The notes beneath the pieces are model-generated. The model saw only the letters and a program-made list of their open reading frames with translations, searched no databases and had not been told where the DNA came from. A DNA stretch of 64,000 nucleotides, taken from positions 9,327,320 through 9,391,319 of the forward strand of contig JAGTTD010000007.1 of assembly GCA_018398585.1 (NCBI GenBank), given 5' to 3'. Source of the stretch: Simmondsia chinensis. Taxonomy: Eukaryota; Streptophyta; Magnoliopsida; Caryophyllales; Simmondsiaceae. Shown in pieces: positions 35,310 through 46,752 of this stretch (the first letter of the stretch is position 1; every line of letters begins with the position of its first letter). Made by a program: the position numbers and the translations under genes.

Positions 35310-36032
35310 ATGACGTTTGCACTTAAATCTGAATTTGAGATGTTTGGTGGTCAAGGGAGTTTCAGTTTATGGCAGGTTCCGGTTAAGGGCCTCTTGACTC
35401 AGAGTGGCTTGAAGAAAGCTTTAGACGGAAAAGAGAAGAAACCTGAGAGTTTATCCGAAGCACGCTGGGAGGAGTTAGACGAAAGGGCTCTTACGGCAAT
35501 TCAGATGTGTCTTACCGATGACGTTTTGACAGAAGTTCTGGAAGTGAAGACCGCTAAAGAGTTGTGGGAGAAATTACAGGATATGTTCTGTTTCAAGTCC
35601 ATCTCCAACAAACTTGAAGTTAAGCGTCGGTTGTTCACGTTTCGTTTGTCAGAAGGTACGTCACTTAAGAATCATGTTAATGAATTTAATTCGTTAATTC
35701 AAGAATTAAAGGAGCTTGATGATGCTCCTATGAATGAAAACCAAGCAATGTTATTGTTATGTTCACTCTCTATCTCTTATAGAGGCTTTGTAGAAATCAT
35801 GATTTATGGTGGTAGGTCAACTACCACAGTTGATGAGGTCAAGAGAAACCTGCTAAGTCAAGAAAGAGTAGATAAGGAGTTGTCTGACTCCGTTCAGAAC
35901 TTAGATTGTGGTTTATGTGGGAGAGGGAGAATAGAGTCTAAAGAATATGATCATAGTGGAAACAAGTCTAAGTCTAGACATCAGTACCTATCCTGTAATT
36001 ACTGTAATAAGAAAGGGCACATTTGTAGTTGA
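35310..36032 (+). CDS. Copia gag, mostly open
   Basis: A 240-residue frame starts MTFALKSEFEMFGGQGSFSL, 24 nt after the primer-binding site. It contains the gag core ARWEELDERALTAIQMCL, VKTAKELWEKLQDMF and FNSLIQELKELDD. It ends at a zinc knuckle cut short: CNYCNKKGHIC then a stop after Ser, where the last Cys of C-x2-C-x4-H-x4-C would follow. An earlier in-frame ATG at 35274 overlaps the primer site and is unlikely to be used. The gag is nearly intact although pol is lost, so this could be a gag-only element. The truncated knuckle argues against full function. Confidence 0.8.
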   Translation: MTFALKSEFEMFGGQGSFSLWQVPVKGLLTQSGLKKALDGKEKKPESLSEARWEELDERALTAIQMCLTDDVLTEVLEVKTAKELWEKLQDMFCFKSISNKLEVKRRLFTFRLSEGTSLKNHVNEFNSLIQELKELDDAPMNENQAMLLLCSLSISYRGFVEIMIYGGRSTTTVDEVKRNLLSQERVDKELSDSVQNLDCGLCGRGRIESKEYDHSGNKSKSRHQYLSCNYCNKKGHICS

Positions 36033-36934
36033 AGATGAGAATGATGGTGATATACTGTCTGTGTCTGAACCTCAGTCAGTTTTAGAAATAGTTAGATTTT
36101 GGATTCGGTTTGCTCCTATCATGTTTGTCCCAATTGAGATTGGTTTTCCACGTACGAATCAATTCAAGGTGGAGTTGCTTTAATGGGCAATGATGCTACA
36201 TGCGGAGTTTTGGGTATAGGAACAATTCGTATTAAGATGTTCGATGGCACTATCAGGACTTTGAGTGATGTTTGTCACATTCCTGATTTGAAGAAGAATT
36301 CATCTCTTTAGGTATTCTTGAGTCACATGGGTACAGGTACACAGCTGAAAATGGAGTTATGAAGGTCGTTAAGGGTGCTTTAGTTGTGATTAAAGGCAGA
36401 AGGGTATGAACATTATATGAACTTGCCGGTCTCATAATTGTGAAATTAGTTAAGATATCTTCATCATCATCGTTGACAGAACCAGATATCATAAAATCAA
36501 GGCGCTTGAGATTGGATCATTCAGGTGATAAGGGTGTGTCTGACCTCAGTAAAAGGGGATCGTTGTGTGGTCAGTCTACAGGACTGAAATCTTGTGAACA
36601 CGGCATTTATGGAAAACAGAAAAGAGTTCGCTTTAAGCAATTCCTGACTAGTAGAGATGTCATGTTTGATGAGTCTTCATTGCTATCTCCATAGAAGATG
36701 TCATCAGTTAGTTGTGATTCAGGTCAGGTGAACAAGCTAGAGGGAGTTCAGTTTCAGTTAAGTAACAGAGTTCAACAGCAGGTGGCTGTTTCAGAAGATG
36801 TGTCAAGAGCCAATTCAAAGAAGAAGAAGCTTGGCATTGCTGATAACCTCACAGATATGTTTACTCAGTTGCTACCTAGCAGAAAGTTCAAGCATCGCTC
36901 GGACTCGGTTAGGTTTTCTATTTTGTTAAGATAA
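36033..36934 (+). pseudogene. Copia pol scraps with deleted core
   Basis: Short fragments in the right order survive: protease-region sequence near 36180-36300 ([20 protein letters not shown]), integrase zinc-binding region near 36500-36620 (RLDHSGDKGVSDLSKRG, CGQSTG, CEHGIYGKQKRVRF), a late-integrase phrase SRDVMFDESS (about 36651), and the C-terminal RNase H tail (NLTDMFTQLLPSRKFKH near 36850). The integrase core and the whole reverse transcriptase are absent. Confidence 0.85.
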
Positions 36935-37689
36935 ATCCGTGTGTGGGATATTTTGTTGAGCAGGTGGAGAAATTTTTTTATGTGTGTAATTTGAGCCAAG
37001 GTGGAGATTTGTTAGGATATGTCTCAAATTACTTGTTTATATTATGAAGGAAGCCGTGGGCAAGCAGATCGATCGGGGTACAGGGCCGATCGATCTGGCA
37101 AATCGCAAGTCAAGAACGCCTACAGAAAGGGAGCCGATCGATCAGGGGCCGCGCAACGCTTGCCCTATCCGTTTGTTATAAATAGACTTTTAGGGTTTCT
37201 ATTTTAGATGATCCAATCCAAATCAAATAGAGTCGCCGTCATTATTAAGTTTGAGAGCGTTATGAGAGTTTAGAGGGAGTGATTCAGTAATTCTCCATAG
37301 GTCTCGTTCAGAGGCAGTGTCTTTGTAATTCTTTTATTATTTGTGATCAATAAAGATTCTCCATCTCCGCTTGTGGTTTTTCCCTTCTCGATTGAATAGA
37401 GTTTTCCACGTAAATCTTTGTTTTCTTTGTTTATTCTCTTTTACCTATTGTTTACTTCTCTTGTGTGTTATAGTATTTGAATCGAATTCAGTTCTGGGGT
37501 GTTAAGTTATGCATTAAGGAGGTATTAATTTACTCACAAATTGGTATCACAGAATATCAAATTTGTGCAGATTTTTCTCAACAATATCTCTAAAGGACAC
37601 CTAAGAACTTGGATGACATTTGATAATTTTTATTCCCAAAATAGCACGCGAAAATTTAAAATTACCAAGCCAGCACGCAAAAATTTAAA

Positions 37690-39045
37690 TTTACCAAAAT
37701 AGTGGGGAAGGATCTCCTATTGTGACAAAATTCACCGCAAAATAAGCAGTGACAGGGAAAGAGGAGCGAGAGGGGGGTGATAGAATTTTGAAATTTTTTA
37801 ATTTAAAATTTTAAAATATTTATATAAAATAATTTTAATGTATTGATTTATTTCTTTGACTATTTATTATTTAGTTATTTGTTTGAATATTTATTATTTA
37901 CATACCTATTAATTTTTGTTTTATTTTTTTGAACACCAAGAAGCCGGAGGACGAAACCTAATAATTTTTGTTGAAAATAACTTGTATATATTTTTTATTA
38001 TTCAATATATATTACTAATATAATAAATAATAATAAAAATATATACAATTTATTTTGACAAAAATTTAATAGATATCTAAATAATAAATAGTTAAACAAA
38101 TAAATTTATATATTAAAATTATTTTATTATCATTTTGATACTCGTTAAATTTTTGATGAAAATATCAAAATGACTTGTATACATTTTTGTTATTATTCAC
38201 TATTTTGATGTTTTTAATGAAACTTTAATGAATATAATAAATTATTAAAGAAATAATTCTATATATTAAAATTATTTTATATAAATAATTTAAAATTTTA
38301 AATTAAAAAATCTCAAATTCTATCACCCCTCTCTCTCTTCCCGCCACTACTTATTTTTGTTGGCGTAAATCTCACAAATACTTGCAAAATCCTTGCAAAC
38401 GGGTAACCAGAAGATCTCAGGTGTTGAGGCTATGTAATTACTTTCCTTAAGGCTTATTTCGGTATACGAAATATCTTCGGGGATACAACAACAACCAAAT
38501 ATGGAGTGAAGATGTGTAAAGGGAGAGATTAACAAAGATGTAGAGAGATTAATTAAGTTTAACAAACCAAACACTTGAATTTCACACAAGAAGACAAGAA
38601 CACTTGTAGTTCTTCAAATTCTTTTTCTCAAAGATCTTTTGTTCTTCAAATCTATATCACAAGAATGAAATCTGGGGAATATATATATATATTTGAGAAT
38701 AGATGTAAAAGGATGTCCCAAAATATGCCTCAAAGAAAGGGCGAAAAGGCCGGAAGTTAACGCGCAAAAACTAGTAAAAATTGTCCCTGTGTTGATACAC
38801 AGTTCTGCAAACAGGGTTCCGTTGCACTGTGTGTGTCGACACACACCTCTGCATCCCTATTCTGTAAGAATGTGTGTTGACACACCAGCCCTTTGTGTTG
38901 ACACACATCCCAAAACACTTCAAAACATATCAAACAAACGTCGGGACCAACTTTAAACGCTTTATTCACAATTCTTATAGTATTATTTTGAAAATACATC
39001 AACAATTTTGCTGTAAATTTTGTCAGAATAGGGAATCCTTCCCCC
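37690..39045. mobile_element. Long terminal inverted repeat element, split by a solo LTR
   Basis: The left arm (about 37690-37865) reads AAAATAGTGGGGAAGGATC, then GACAAAATTCACCGCAAAAT, AAGCAGTGACAGGG and GGGGTGATAGAATTTTG. The right arm carries the reverse complement in two pieces, 38225-38357 and 39010-39045, because a solo LTR was inserted between them. The centre (37870-38225) is very AT-rich and itself partly palindromic. Superfamily is unknown; the long arms suggest a Mutator-like or foldback element. Confidence 0.65.
38353..39009 (-). mobile_element. Solo LTR of the copia family at 25065-30904
   Basis: A 647-bp LTR (38358-39004) in minus orientation is flanked by ATTTT on both sides. 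On the minus strand it starts TGTTGATGTATTTTCAAAAT, and it carries the same TGTGTGTCGACACACA palindromes. It ends GCCAACA. No internal region remains, so unequal recombination between two LTRs probably removed it. Confidence 0.9.
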
Positions 39046-39244
39046 AAAATAGCGAGAAATTATTGCGTGACCTGGGGTCACCATAATGACGTGGTGACCC
39101 CTACACATATTTCACTGGAAATTTATTTCCAGTAATTAAATTTAATTACTTAAATTATGTTTTATTAAAAAGTGAGAAAAGTTTGTGTAGGGATCAACAC
39201 GTCATTATGGTGACCCTAGGTCACGCAATAAATTCTCCAAAATA
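39046..39244. mobile_element. Foldback MITE of 187 bp
   Basis: Arms of about 50 bp (GAGAAATTATTGCGTGACCT at 39054 and the reverse complement ending near 39238) enclose an AT-rich loop. AAAATA flanks both sides (39046-39051 and 39239-39244). The arms include GGTCACCATAATGACGTG and are about 90% matched by eye. No coding capacity. Confidence 0.8.
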
Positions 39245-39569
39245 ACACACCCAATCAGCAACAAACATGGCCCACTTGACACATAAGCAAGGTCAAAAAA
39301 GTAATTTGCATGCAATTAAAAAAAGAATTAAGTGTCAAGTAATGATAGAAAGGCACGATTCTAGAGGAAGAAAAAGTTGAATGATTAGTTAAAATTAATA
39401 AAAAGTGATGTAATTTACTAATAACTAAATAAAAATAAAACAAAAGAAAAGTGTTGTATATTAATATGACTTATTATTTTTAAGTATTGTTATATATTTA
39501 GCTTTATATTAAATTTAGATAAATCATATTTTTAAATGATATTATATAAATATTATTATTGCATAAAAA

Positions 39570-40130
39570 AATAAAAATGGACAAAACATTATCATGAAAT
39601 GACAAAGTAGTGAAAATATTTAACATGTCTTTAATTAGCATAATTTGGCATGTTGATCATTTCATATTATACGTTAAAATAATTATTGCGATTTTTCTTA
39701 ACAATTGTATAACCTCAAAAATTTTATTTAGAGTATTTTGTGTCCGTGATATGTTACATTTATTTAGTACTTTTTGAAGTCTATTATTGTGTTATATATG
39801 TATTTAGCATACAAATAATATTTCTCTTTTCAATATGAAATAATTTTTTTTTAAATTAACAATTTAAAAATATTATTTTATTTTAAAAAATAAAAAGGAA
39901 CATTGATACCATTATACGCCAAAAAGTTATGAAATGTGAGATTGTGTCACAACAAACTACTACTTTTCATAACAAAATGGAACTTTTTACCACAAGAATG
40001 GTACTTTTGTAGGCTTAGATGGTACTTTTGACCAAAAAAATAAATTTTTTCACCATAACAATGAAACCTTTTACATATATATATGCTCCTAATATTTCTC
40101 ATTTGAATGTTCAAAAATATATATATATAT
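39570..40130. repeat. Tandem repeat of about 480 bp, first block
   Basis: Shares CAATATGAAATAA, AAATATTATTTTA, CGCCAAAAAGTTATGAAATG, GGAACTTTTTACCACAAGAA and GGTACTTTTG with the blocks at 42786-43484 and 54685-55125. The block breaks at the poly(A) end of the LINE. Confidence 0.75.
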
Positions 40131-42784
40131 TTTTTTTTGCCAATCGGCAAGCAAACTGAGATATATATAAAACCCAAACAGATAACACCAACAACGACAA
40201 CAACCACAACCAAGAAAACAAACACACAACCAAACCCACAACAACAAACCTAAACACCCAAAACAAAATGACCCTTACTCAATTTTGAAACAATAAGTTA
40301 TAACGACACAAAACAATAGAAATAATCGACTCAGCAAGAACATCTTCACACCTCTTCGTACCGTGAAAGATCCGCCTATTGCGCTCCATCCAGAGACTGT
40401 AGACAATAGTAGCCACCGCAATTCGTTTGACAGCACTGTAATTCTTCCGATTTCGAACATGGCCCCCCAACCAATTCATAATACCACGAAGCACGAACCT
40501 CAGGAAGCTTACAAACCTTGACCACCCGCAGCCAAACACGAGTCGAATAGATGCATTTAAAGAAAAGGTGATCCAGCTCCTCACACTTTGCTTCACATAG
40601 ATAACAACGGCTTGGAAATGAGATACCCATCCTCCTAAGACGGTCTTGGGTGAGCAAACCATTTGATAACCCTCTCCAGAGACAAAACGCATGTTTTGGG
40701 ATCGGATATCTCCAAATGGATCGGTGCCAATGCCAAGGGACTCCTCTTCTCCTCGAATGATCATAAGCTGCAGTCACATTAAACCGATTACCAACTATAC
40801 AGTTTTCCAGACCAGCTGCCACTCTTTGCGCGTCACCAAATACCCCAAGCCACACATCCCGACATTTCAGAAGAGCTTTCCAAAAAGCCGAATCATGAAC
40901 TCTACTTTGAACCTCCCACACATTCGAATTTTTCATATAGATGCCATGGACCCACACAACCCACAAAGAATCCTTCTTTCGGTGAATATCCCAAAGGCAA
41001 CGAAGAATACAAGCACAATTCCACATGTCCAATTGTTTAATACCTATACCACCTTCTTCCTTTGGAAGACAGATCTTGTGCCAAGCGATCGGGAAGAAGG
41101 ATCTCGAGTCTCCCGACTTATCCCAAAGGAAACGGGCGCATATAGATTGCACTCGGTTAATAACAATAGAAGGGAGGAGGAAAGAATTACACCAGAAATT
41201 AAGAACACCGCCCAACACTGTATGGATAAGCTCGGCCCGACCAGCAAAAGAGAGCCTCTTAGATTGCCAATCATCAATCTTACTTTGGAGCTGCTGTAGC
41301 AACCCACTGTACTGAGCAGTAAGAAGACGAGACCCAACTAGCGGTAGCCCCAAATATCGAAGAGGAATATGGATCTCCTTGAAACCCAAGTATTGAAGAC
41401 CCTCGGTCTTCAGCTCCTGCCGAACACCAGCAAAACAAATTCCAGACTTAAGGCCATTTGGTTCCAATCTAGAAACCAAAGCGAACTCCTGCACAATACC
41501 CCACAAATGCGAAATAGATTCACGATCACCACGAGAGAAAAGGAGCAAGTCATCCGCAAACATCAGATGGGAAATGCCAAACTTTTTACACTTTGGATGA
41601 AATCTAAACGCCTTATCTAAGGCCGCCTTCTTAAGCATTCGAGAAAGGTATTCCATGCTAAGAATAAACAAGTAGGGAGAAATGGGATCCCCTCGTCGCA
41701 ACCCCCTCCGACCTTTAAAGAAGCCAATCAGACCACCATTAAATTGCAGCGAATATGACAGAGAAGAGAGACACTCACAAATCCAACCAAGGAATTGCGT
41801 AGGGAAGCCGAAAGCTTGAAGCAGATCAAAAAGAAAGCCCCACTCAACCGAGTCATAAGCTTTACGAATGTCAATCTTCATGAAGCACCGAGGAGAAATG
41901 TTTTTCCTGCCATAATGATTAAGCAATTCATTTCCCAAAATGACATTCTCTATCATAAGTCGCCCTTTCACAAAAGCAGCTTGGGACAGAGATGTCAGCT
42001 TATCAAGCACTAACTGGAGACCGGAAGCGAGGATTTTAGATATGATTTTATAAACCACATTACAGCAAGAGATGGGACGAAAATCCCCCACTACTTGAGG
42101 AGAGTCAACCTTCGGCAGGAGAGAGATCACTGTAGTATTAAAAGATTTCAACAGCTTTCCAGAAACAAAAAAATCCCTAATAGCGCGACAAACATCCTCA
42201 GCGATTATGTGCCAGCAAGACTTGAAGAAGGCTGAAGAAAATCCATCGGGCCCAGGAGCTTTTGACTCAGGAATTGACCAAAGAGCATCACGAATTTCCT
42301 TAGGTGTAATCAGTTGAAGAAGGGAAGGATGATCTTCCTCCGAAAGCATATGACCCATCTGCAGCACCGAAGCATTAATATGCAGGGCCTGACCTAATGA
42401 ACCAAGCAGATTGTGATAGAAATGCAGAAATTCAGCCGCAACATCTGTTTGGTCTGTAAGCAAATCACCGGCACTATTTCGAATGGACCAGATGGAGTTA
42501 CACTTCCCTCTCTTCTTTATCCACAAGTGAAAAAATCGAGACGATTGATCCATTTGATTAACAAAATGAATTTTTGCCCGTTGAGAGAGAAAAGATTGCT
42601 CCGCATCTAAGAGCCGAATCAACCGCTCCTTCATACAACGGGTTTGGGCCTCCAAAGATGAATCAAGGATGGCCTTATCTTGAATTTCATACAGAGCATC
42701 CCGAGCTTCCCTAACCTGAGCCGCAATACCACCCGAAAAAGACTTCTAAAATTTCTTCAATGCATTTTTCACCACCTGAAGACG
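40131..42784 (-). mobile_element. 5'-truncated L1-type LINE
   Basis: Minus-oriented non-LTR retrotransposon. It ends at the left in a short poly(A) (T run at 40129-40138) after a GTT-rich 3' region. The right end, near 42784, cuts into the start of the reverse transcriptase, so ORF1 and the endonuclease are missing, as is common for 5' truncation. It interrupts the tandem repeat; TTTGAATGTTCAAAAATATA on the left and TTTAATGATTATTTATAA on the right may be a decayed target duplication. Confidence 0.88.
40279..42749 (-). pseudogene. LINE reverse transcriptase with C-terminal zinc-binding domain
   Basis: A 759-residue frame (40376-42655, extending in frame to a stop at about 42747) contains RT motifs in order: SKAPGPDGF, FRPISCCNVVYKIISKIL, FMKIDIRKAYDSVEW (motif A), GLRRGDPISPYLFIL (motif B) and MFADDLLLFSRGD with the catalytic Asp pair intact. 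A plant zf-RVT domain follows (YPIPKHAFCLWRGL, CYLC...DHLFFKC). One frameshift near 40490 moves the usual C-terminus into another frame (YSLWMERNRRIFHG, ending at 40279). Apart from this shift and the lost 5' half it is well preserved, suggesting a fairly recent insertion. Confidence 0.9.
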
Positions 42785-42785
42785 T

Positions 42786-43484
42786 TTAATGATTATTTAT
42801 AATTAGTATTTTATTAAAAAAGCATAAAATATTAGACATGATAAGACCCATAGTATTTAATGATTACGCATAAGGATCAACAAATTTATTTAAAATATGT
42901 TGTTTATTTAGTGTTTTCAAAGTCCATTAATGTGTTATATATATATATTTCGTGTGCGAACAATATTTTTCTTTTCAATATGAAATAATTATTTTAAAAA
43001 TAACAATCTAAAAATATTATTGTAGTTAAAAGTAAAAAGGAATGTTGGCACCATTAAACGACAAAAAGTTATAAAATGTAAGGTTCTGTCATGACAAAAT
43101 ACTAGTTTTATAATGAAAATTGAACTTTTAACCACAAGAATGATACTTTTGTGGGCTTAGATGGTACCTTTGAGCAAAAAATAGAACTTTCTACCATAAC
43201 AATGGAACTTTTGACTATATATATGTGCTCATACTATTTCTGTTTTAAAGATTAAGTAAATTAACTTTAAAATTAATAACTTATATTTAGTACATTATTG
43301 AAAAAGTATAAAAATTTGACAAGACAATACCTATATCATTTAATGGCTACACATAAGGATCAAAAAAATTCATTTCAAATATTCTGTTTATTTAGTGTTT
43401 TTCAAAGTCCATTAATGTGTTATATATGTATTTCGTGTGTGAATAATACTTTCCTTTTCAATATGAAATAACTGCTTTTTAAAA
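42786..43484. repeat. Tandem repeat of about 480 bp, second block
   Basis: One full unit and part of the next. GTTTATTTAGTGTTTT occurs at 42902 and 43386, giving a period near 484 bp. Other shared marks are CAAAGTCCATTAATGTGTTAT and CTTTTCAATATGAAATAA. It is cut by the Sirevirus-like element at 43485. Confidence 0.85.
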
Positions 43485-43489
43485 ATAAC

Positions 43490-44946
43490 TGAAGGCCCAC
43501 AGAGCAGCGTAAGAGGGGGAATAAATTAGGTTCTTTCGTGATACAGTGAAAAATTAAACTTTAAGAACTAAAAATTAAATTCAAAAACTAGACAATGAAT
43601 ATGAAATGCAAAAAATAAAGGCAAGAATAATCCGATGCATAAAGATTTTCATAGTAGTTTACTTCCAAACCGGAAGCTAGTCCACTCCTCAAGTTACTAC
43701 ACTTTATCACTTGAGCCTTTAACTAAGCTTGGTGATCCTTTTTAAAATTAGGCTCATGATCCTACATTTACAACTAGTCTTTTTGTACGTAGGCTCAAGA
43801 CTCAATCTTTACAATTAACCCTTTTGCAACAGTTGGCTTAGGATCCAACCTTTACAATGAAAATGAAATAAAGTAATGTAAGAATTAAAGCAATGAGATT
43901 CTTCAGTCTTTAAGGAGTGAATTGACAATCGATCAGGCTTAGCCAAAGCTAAGGATGTGCCAATTAAGCTCAATGATCAACAATAAAGAGAACTAGTGAT
44001 GCTAAAAAAACCTTTAAAAGAAACTCGAAATTAAAACATTAAAGCATAAGAGAGTAAGGGCTTTTAATCAAAGAATGCTTAGAAAGAATTGGATGAATTA
44101 AACAAAAGCATTCAAACCCTATTTCTAGGCAAATGAGAGCCTCAGGGACGTTGAAAATATTAAGAAAAAGATTTGGAAAGAAATCAAATCAAAAGTAGCC
44201 GTTTAGAGTCTTTTCTAGGCTGTGTTTCGACACACAACAAGTTTGGATGGCTACTATATGTCTGTGTGTCAACACATCCCTTCTGTGTGTCGACACTTAG
44301 CATGCCTGGGTAAATTTGAACGTTTTTGACTATTTAGCTTGATTGATTGATCGATTTACCATATTAGCTAAGAAAAATTGATTGGTTGATTGATTACTAT
44401 ATTAACTTAATTTTTGAATTAATTTCTATGATTTTGTTTATTCATATTAAATGATTCAATCAAGCTAAAATATCACCTTATTCAAATTTGATCTTGTTAT
44501 TTTGGGGCATGCTTTTTCATAATACTAATTTTGAAGAATACTTTTATTGACAAACTCGACTGGCTTGAACTTGACTTGAAAATTTTATAAATAAAATTTG
44601 GAAATCAAAATTTCAAAAATATTTTTGTTAAAGCATCACATATTAATATTGAGATTTGATTCAATTGATATATCACGATCTTAGGTCCTAAAAAATAAAA
44701 TAAATGACTTAAAGTGGTTGGACGTAGATATCGTTCTCTTCATTTTTGGATGAATTTTCTCTTCAACTTTGATTTCTTTTCCTATTGATCCATTGTCTTA
44801 GAAAGCTTAGTATCAACATGATTAGTCTTGTTTTTTCCTGGTTTTCTTATGAGTCACTTCCAAACATTAGAACAATTTAAACATAATGACTCATTAAATG
44901 ATTGTTATCATCAAAATTATAATATAAATGACCTTTAGGGCCAACA
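43490..44946 (-). repeat. Sirevirus-like 3' LTR
   Basis: 1457-bp LTR. It contains GTGTTTCGACACACAACAAG, TGTGTGTCAACACATCCC and TGTGTGTCGACACTTAGC around 44222-44300, so the palindrome motif also seen in the unrelated copia LTRs recurs here. It pairs with 53242-54679. Confidence 0.9.
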
Positions 44947-45531
44947 ATCTTCCTCCCTTTGATGATGACAAACATTTGATTTTTCTTTTCTTAAAAAAAT
45001 GAAAGTTAAAGTATAGAATTCACCATAAAAATATTGACTACTCAAATCATACAAATTCTCACTTTGTATCAAGTCATGGAGTTATGTATAACATGTTAAA
45101 AGTTCAAACTCAATTGTCTCCCCTTGTGTTGATGCATTGTAAAAATCATACATTCAATAGGTTAACATCAATATCATTTTAACATTTCTCAATCAAACAC
45201 AAATTTCATGCATTATATGAGTAAGATGTTCAATAACTTACATCTAGCATCATTTTTGTAACATGAAACAACTAAACATGAATTGACTAAACAAATCAAC
45301 TACCAATTTCTCTCTTCCTTTGTCATCAACAAAAAGCACAAGATAAGAAATAGAGAAAGTGACAACTCCCCCTTTTAAAAGCAATAAAAGCATACATAAA
45401 CACAAAGAAATGATACACATTTTTAAATAGTCATAACATTTCATTCTCTTCAAGTAAAATGATGTACAATAAATGAAAAATGTAGCTCCAAATTTTTTAA
45501 ACAAAAAATTAATCTGAGGAGTTGGGGGTCT

Positions 45532-46652
45532 TTATGTACACGATAGAAAGTCTAAAATCTTTTCTAATATGGATAGTATTTCATTTCGGAACTCTTGTAG
45601 ATCTGAGTGCAAAGCTGAATGCTGTTCTTGTAAGGAAGATACTTGTTCTTCCAAAGAAGTAAGTCGTTCACTTACATTCCTTCTTTTCAGAGGTCCTTGT
45701 TGAGATGCATCCTCATTAACCCCTTCCCCGCATCAAAGTTTTCCTCTTCCTCATCCCTTTCTTCTTCTATTTCTAATATTTGCCAAACTCCTTTTTTGTT
45801 TCTTTACCTATTCATTGTGTTTAATTTCGAAACCCATCTTTTTTAAAAATGTCTCAATAGAATCATCTTGATCAGGAATGAGGTTTGAAAAAGATGATCT
45901 ATTTGAAGTGCATTGGGAAACACAAGTAAGAAGCATGCCATAAGTGGGATTAATCTTTTGAGAATGGATATGAAACATGAATTTTAAGACTAAATCTCCA
46001 AGATTAATTTTTTGGCCATATAGAAGTCGAGATAAAAGAAATAGATATAAGTTTGAGACCGAGTTGAAGCCACCTGATCTTGGAGTGATGTTCATAAAAA
46101 TCAATTTATGTGCTAATTTAAGCACTACTCCTAAATTATTTGAGTTAGGCTTTTTTGTGTGCTAGTAGGTGTTATTTCACCTCAAAGTTGTTGAAGAATG
46201 GAGTTATAGTGAGTTTTGGGTAGAGAGAATTTGTGGAGATCTTGGGCAAAAAAATAATAAAATCATCATCTTCTTCAAAAACAAAGCTGGGCAGTTCATT
46301 TATAAAAGATGCATCAATTTTAATTACTTGGCCTAAAACTTTTGAGGATAATTTTAGAGACGTAGTTCTTAAAATTTTAAGGTTAAAATAAAATTCACGT
46401 ACTAAATCTGGATATACCAGTTCCTTTATACAATTTAAATTTCAATCCATCCTACTCCTTCAAATAAAGTAAATAGTTCCCCCAAGTAGTTTCTCCTCAC
46501 CCAAGTCCAATCTACAAATCTACCAAATAACACTTCCTTTTTGAGAAAGGGGTTAGAGAAATTTACCGAACGAAGACCCCGGAAAAAAAAGCACCTTCGT
46601 CATTTTCGGACATCTTCTTAGAAGTTGTTTCCGACCTCTTTGTGCCACCCAT
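45532..46652 (-). pseudogene. Third ORF downstream of pol (plant-transposon-protein type, coiled-coil end)
   Basis: ATG at 46650-46652 (MGGTKRSETTSKKMSENDEG) opens an ORF that breaks by frameshifts but can be followed to a stop at 45532-45534. The middle (45808-46125) has LIFMNITPRSGGFNSVSNLY and YGQKINLGDLVLKFMFHI, typical of the putative plant transposon protein family found downstream of pol in some LTR elements. The last 40 residues form heptads (RLTSLEEQVSSLQEQHSALH), a predicted coiled coil. Elements of the Sirevirus clade often carry an extra ORF here, sometimes called env-like; no membrane segment is evident in this relic, so that name is not supported by what I can read. Confidence 0.65.
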
Positions 46653-46752
46653 GACTTAAACTTAAAGAGATTTTGGAAAATTTTTTTTTTTAGGGTTAGG
46701 GTTGGGAGCAAGGAGTGAAATTTTGAGATTTGTTCGAGATTGTTCAAGAAAA

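Larger units (their letters stand above)
34682..37583 (+). mobile_element. Internally deleted Ty1/copia retrotransposon
   Basis: LTRs at 34682-35272 and 37010-37583 share TTAGGA(C/T)ATGTCTCAAATT and end TCAACA. The left LTR is followed by the canonical initiator-Met primer site TGGTATCAGAGC (35275-35286). The right LTR is preceded by the purine-rich AAGGTGGAGATTTG. The inside keeps gag and then only scraps of pol. Flanking pentamers are CAATC and ATATC, so the target duplication is decayed or the left end has mutated (TATTAGG where TGTTAGG is expected). Confidence 0.9.

Noticed and set aside
40691..41299. Plus-strand frame of 202 residues
   Set aside because: It is the complement of the LINE reverse transcriptase frame and has no family resemblance.
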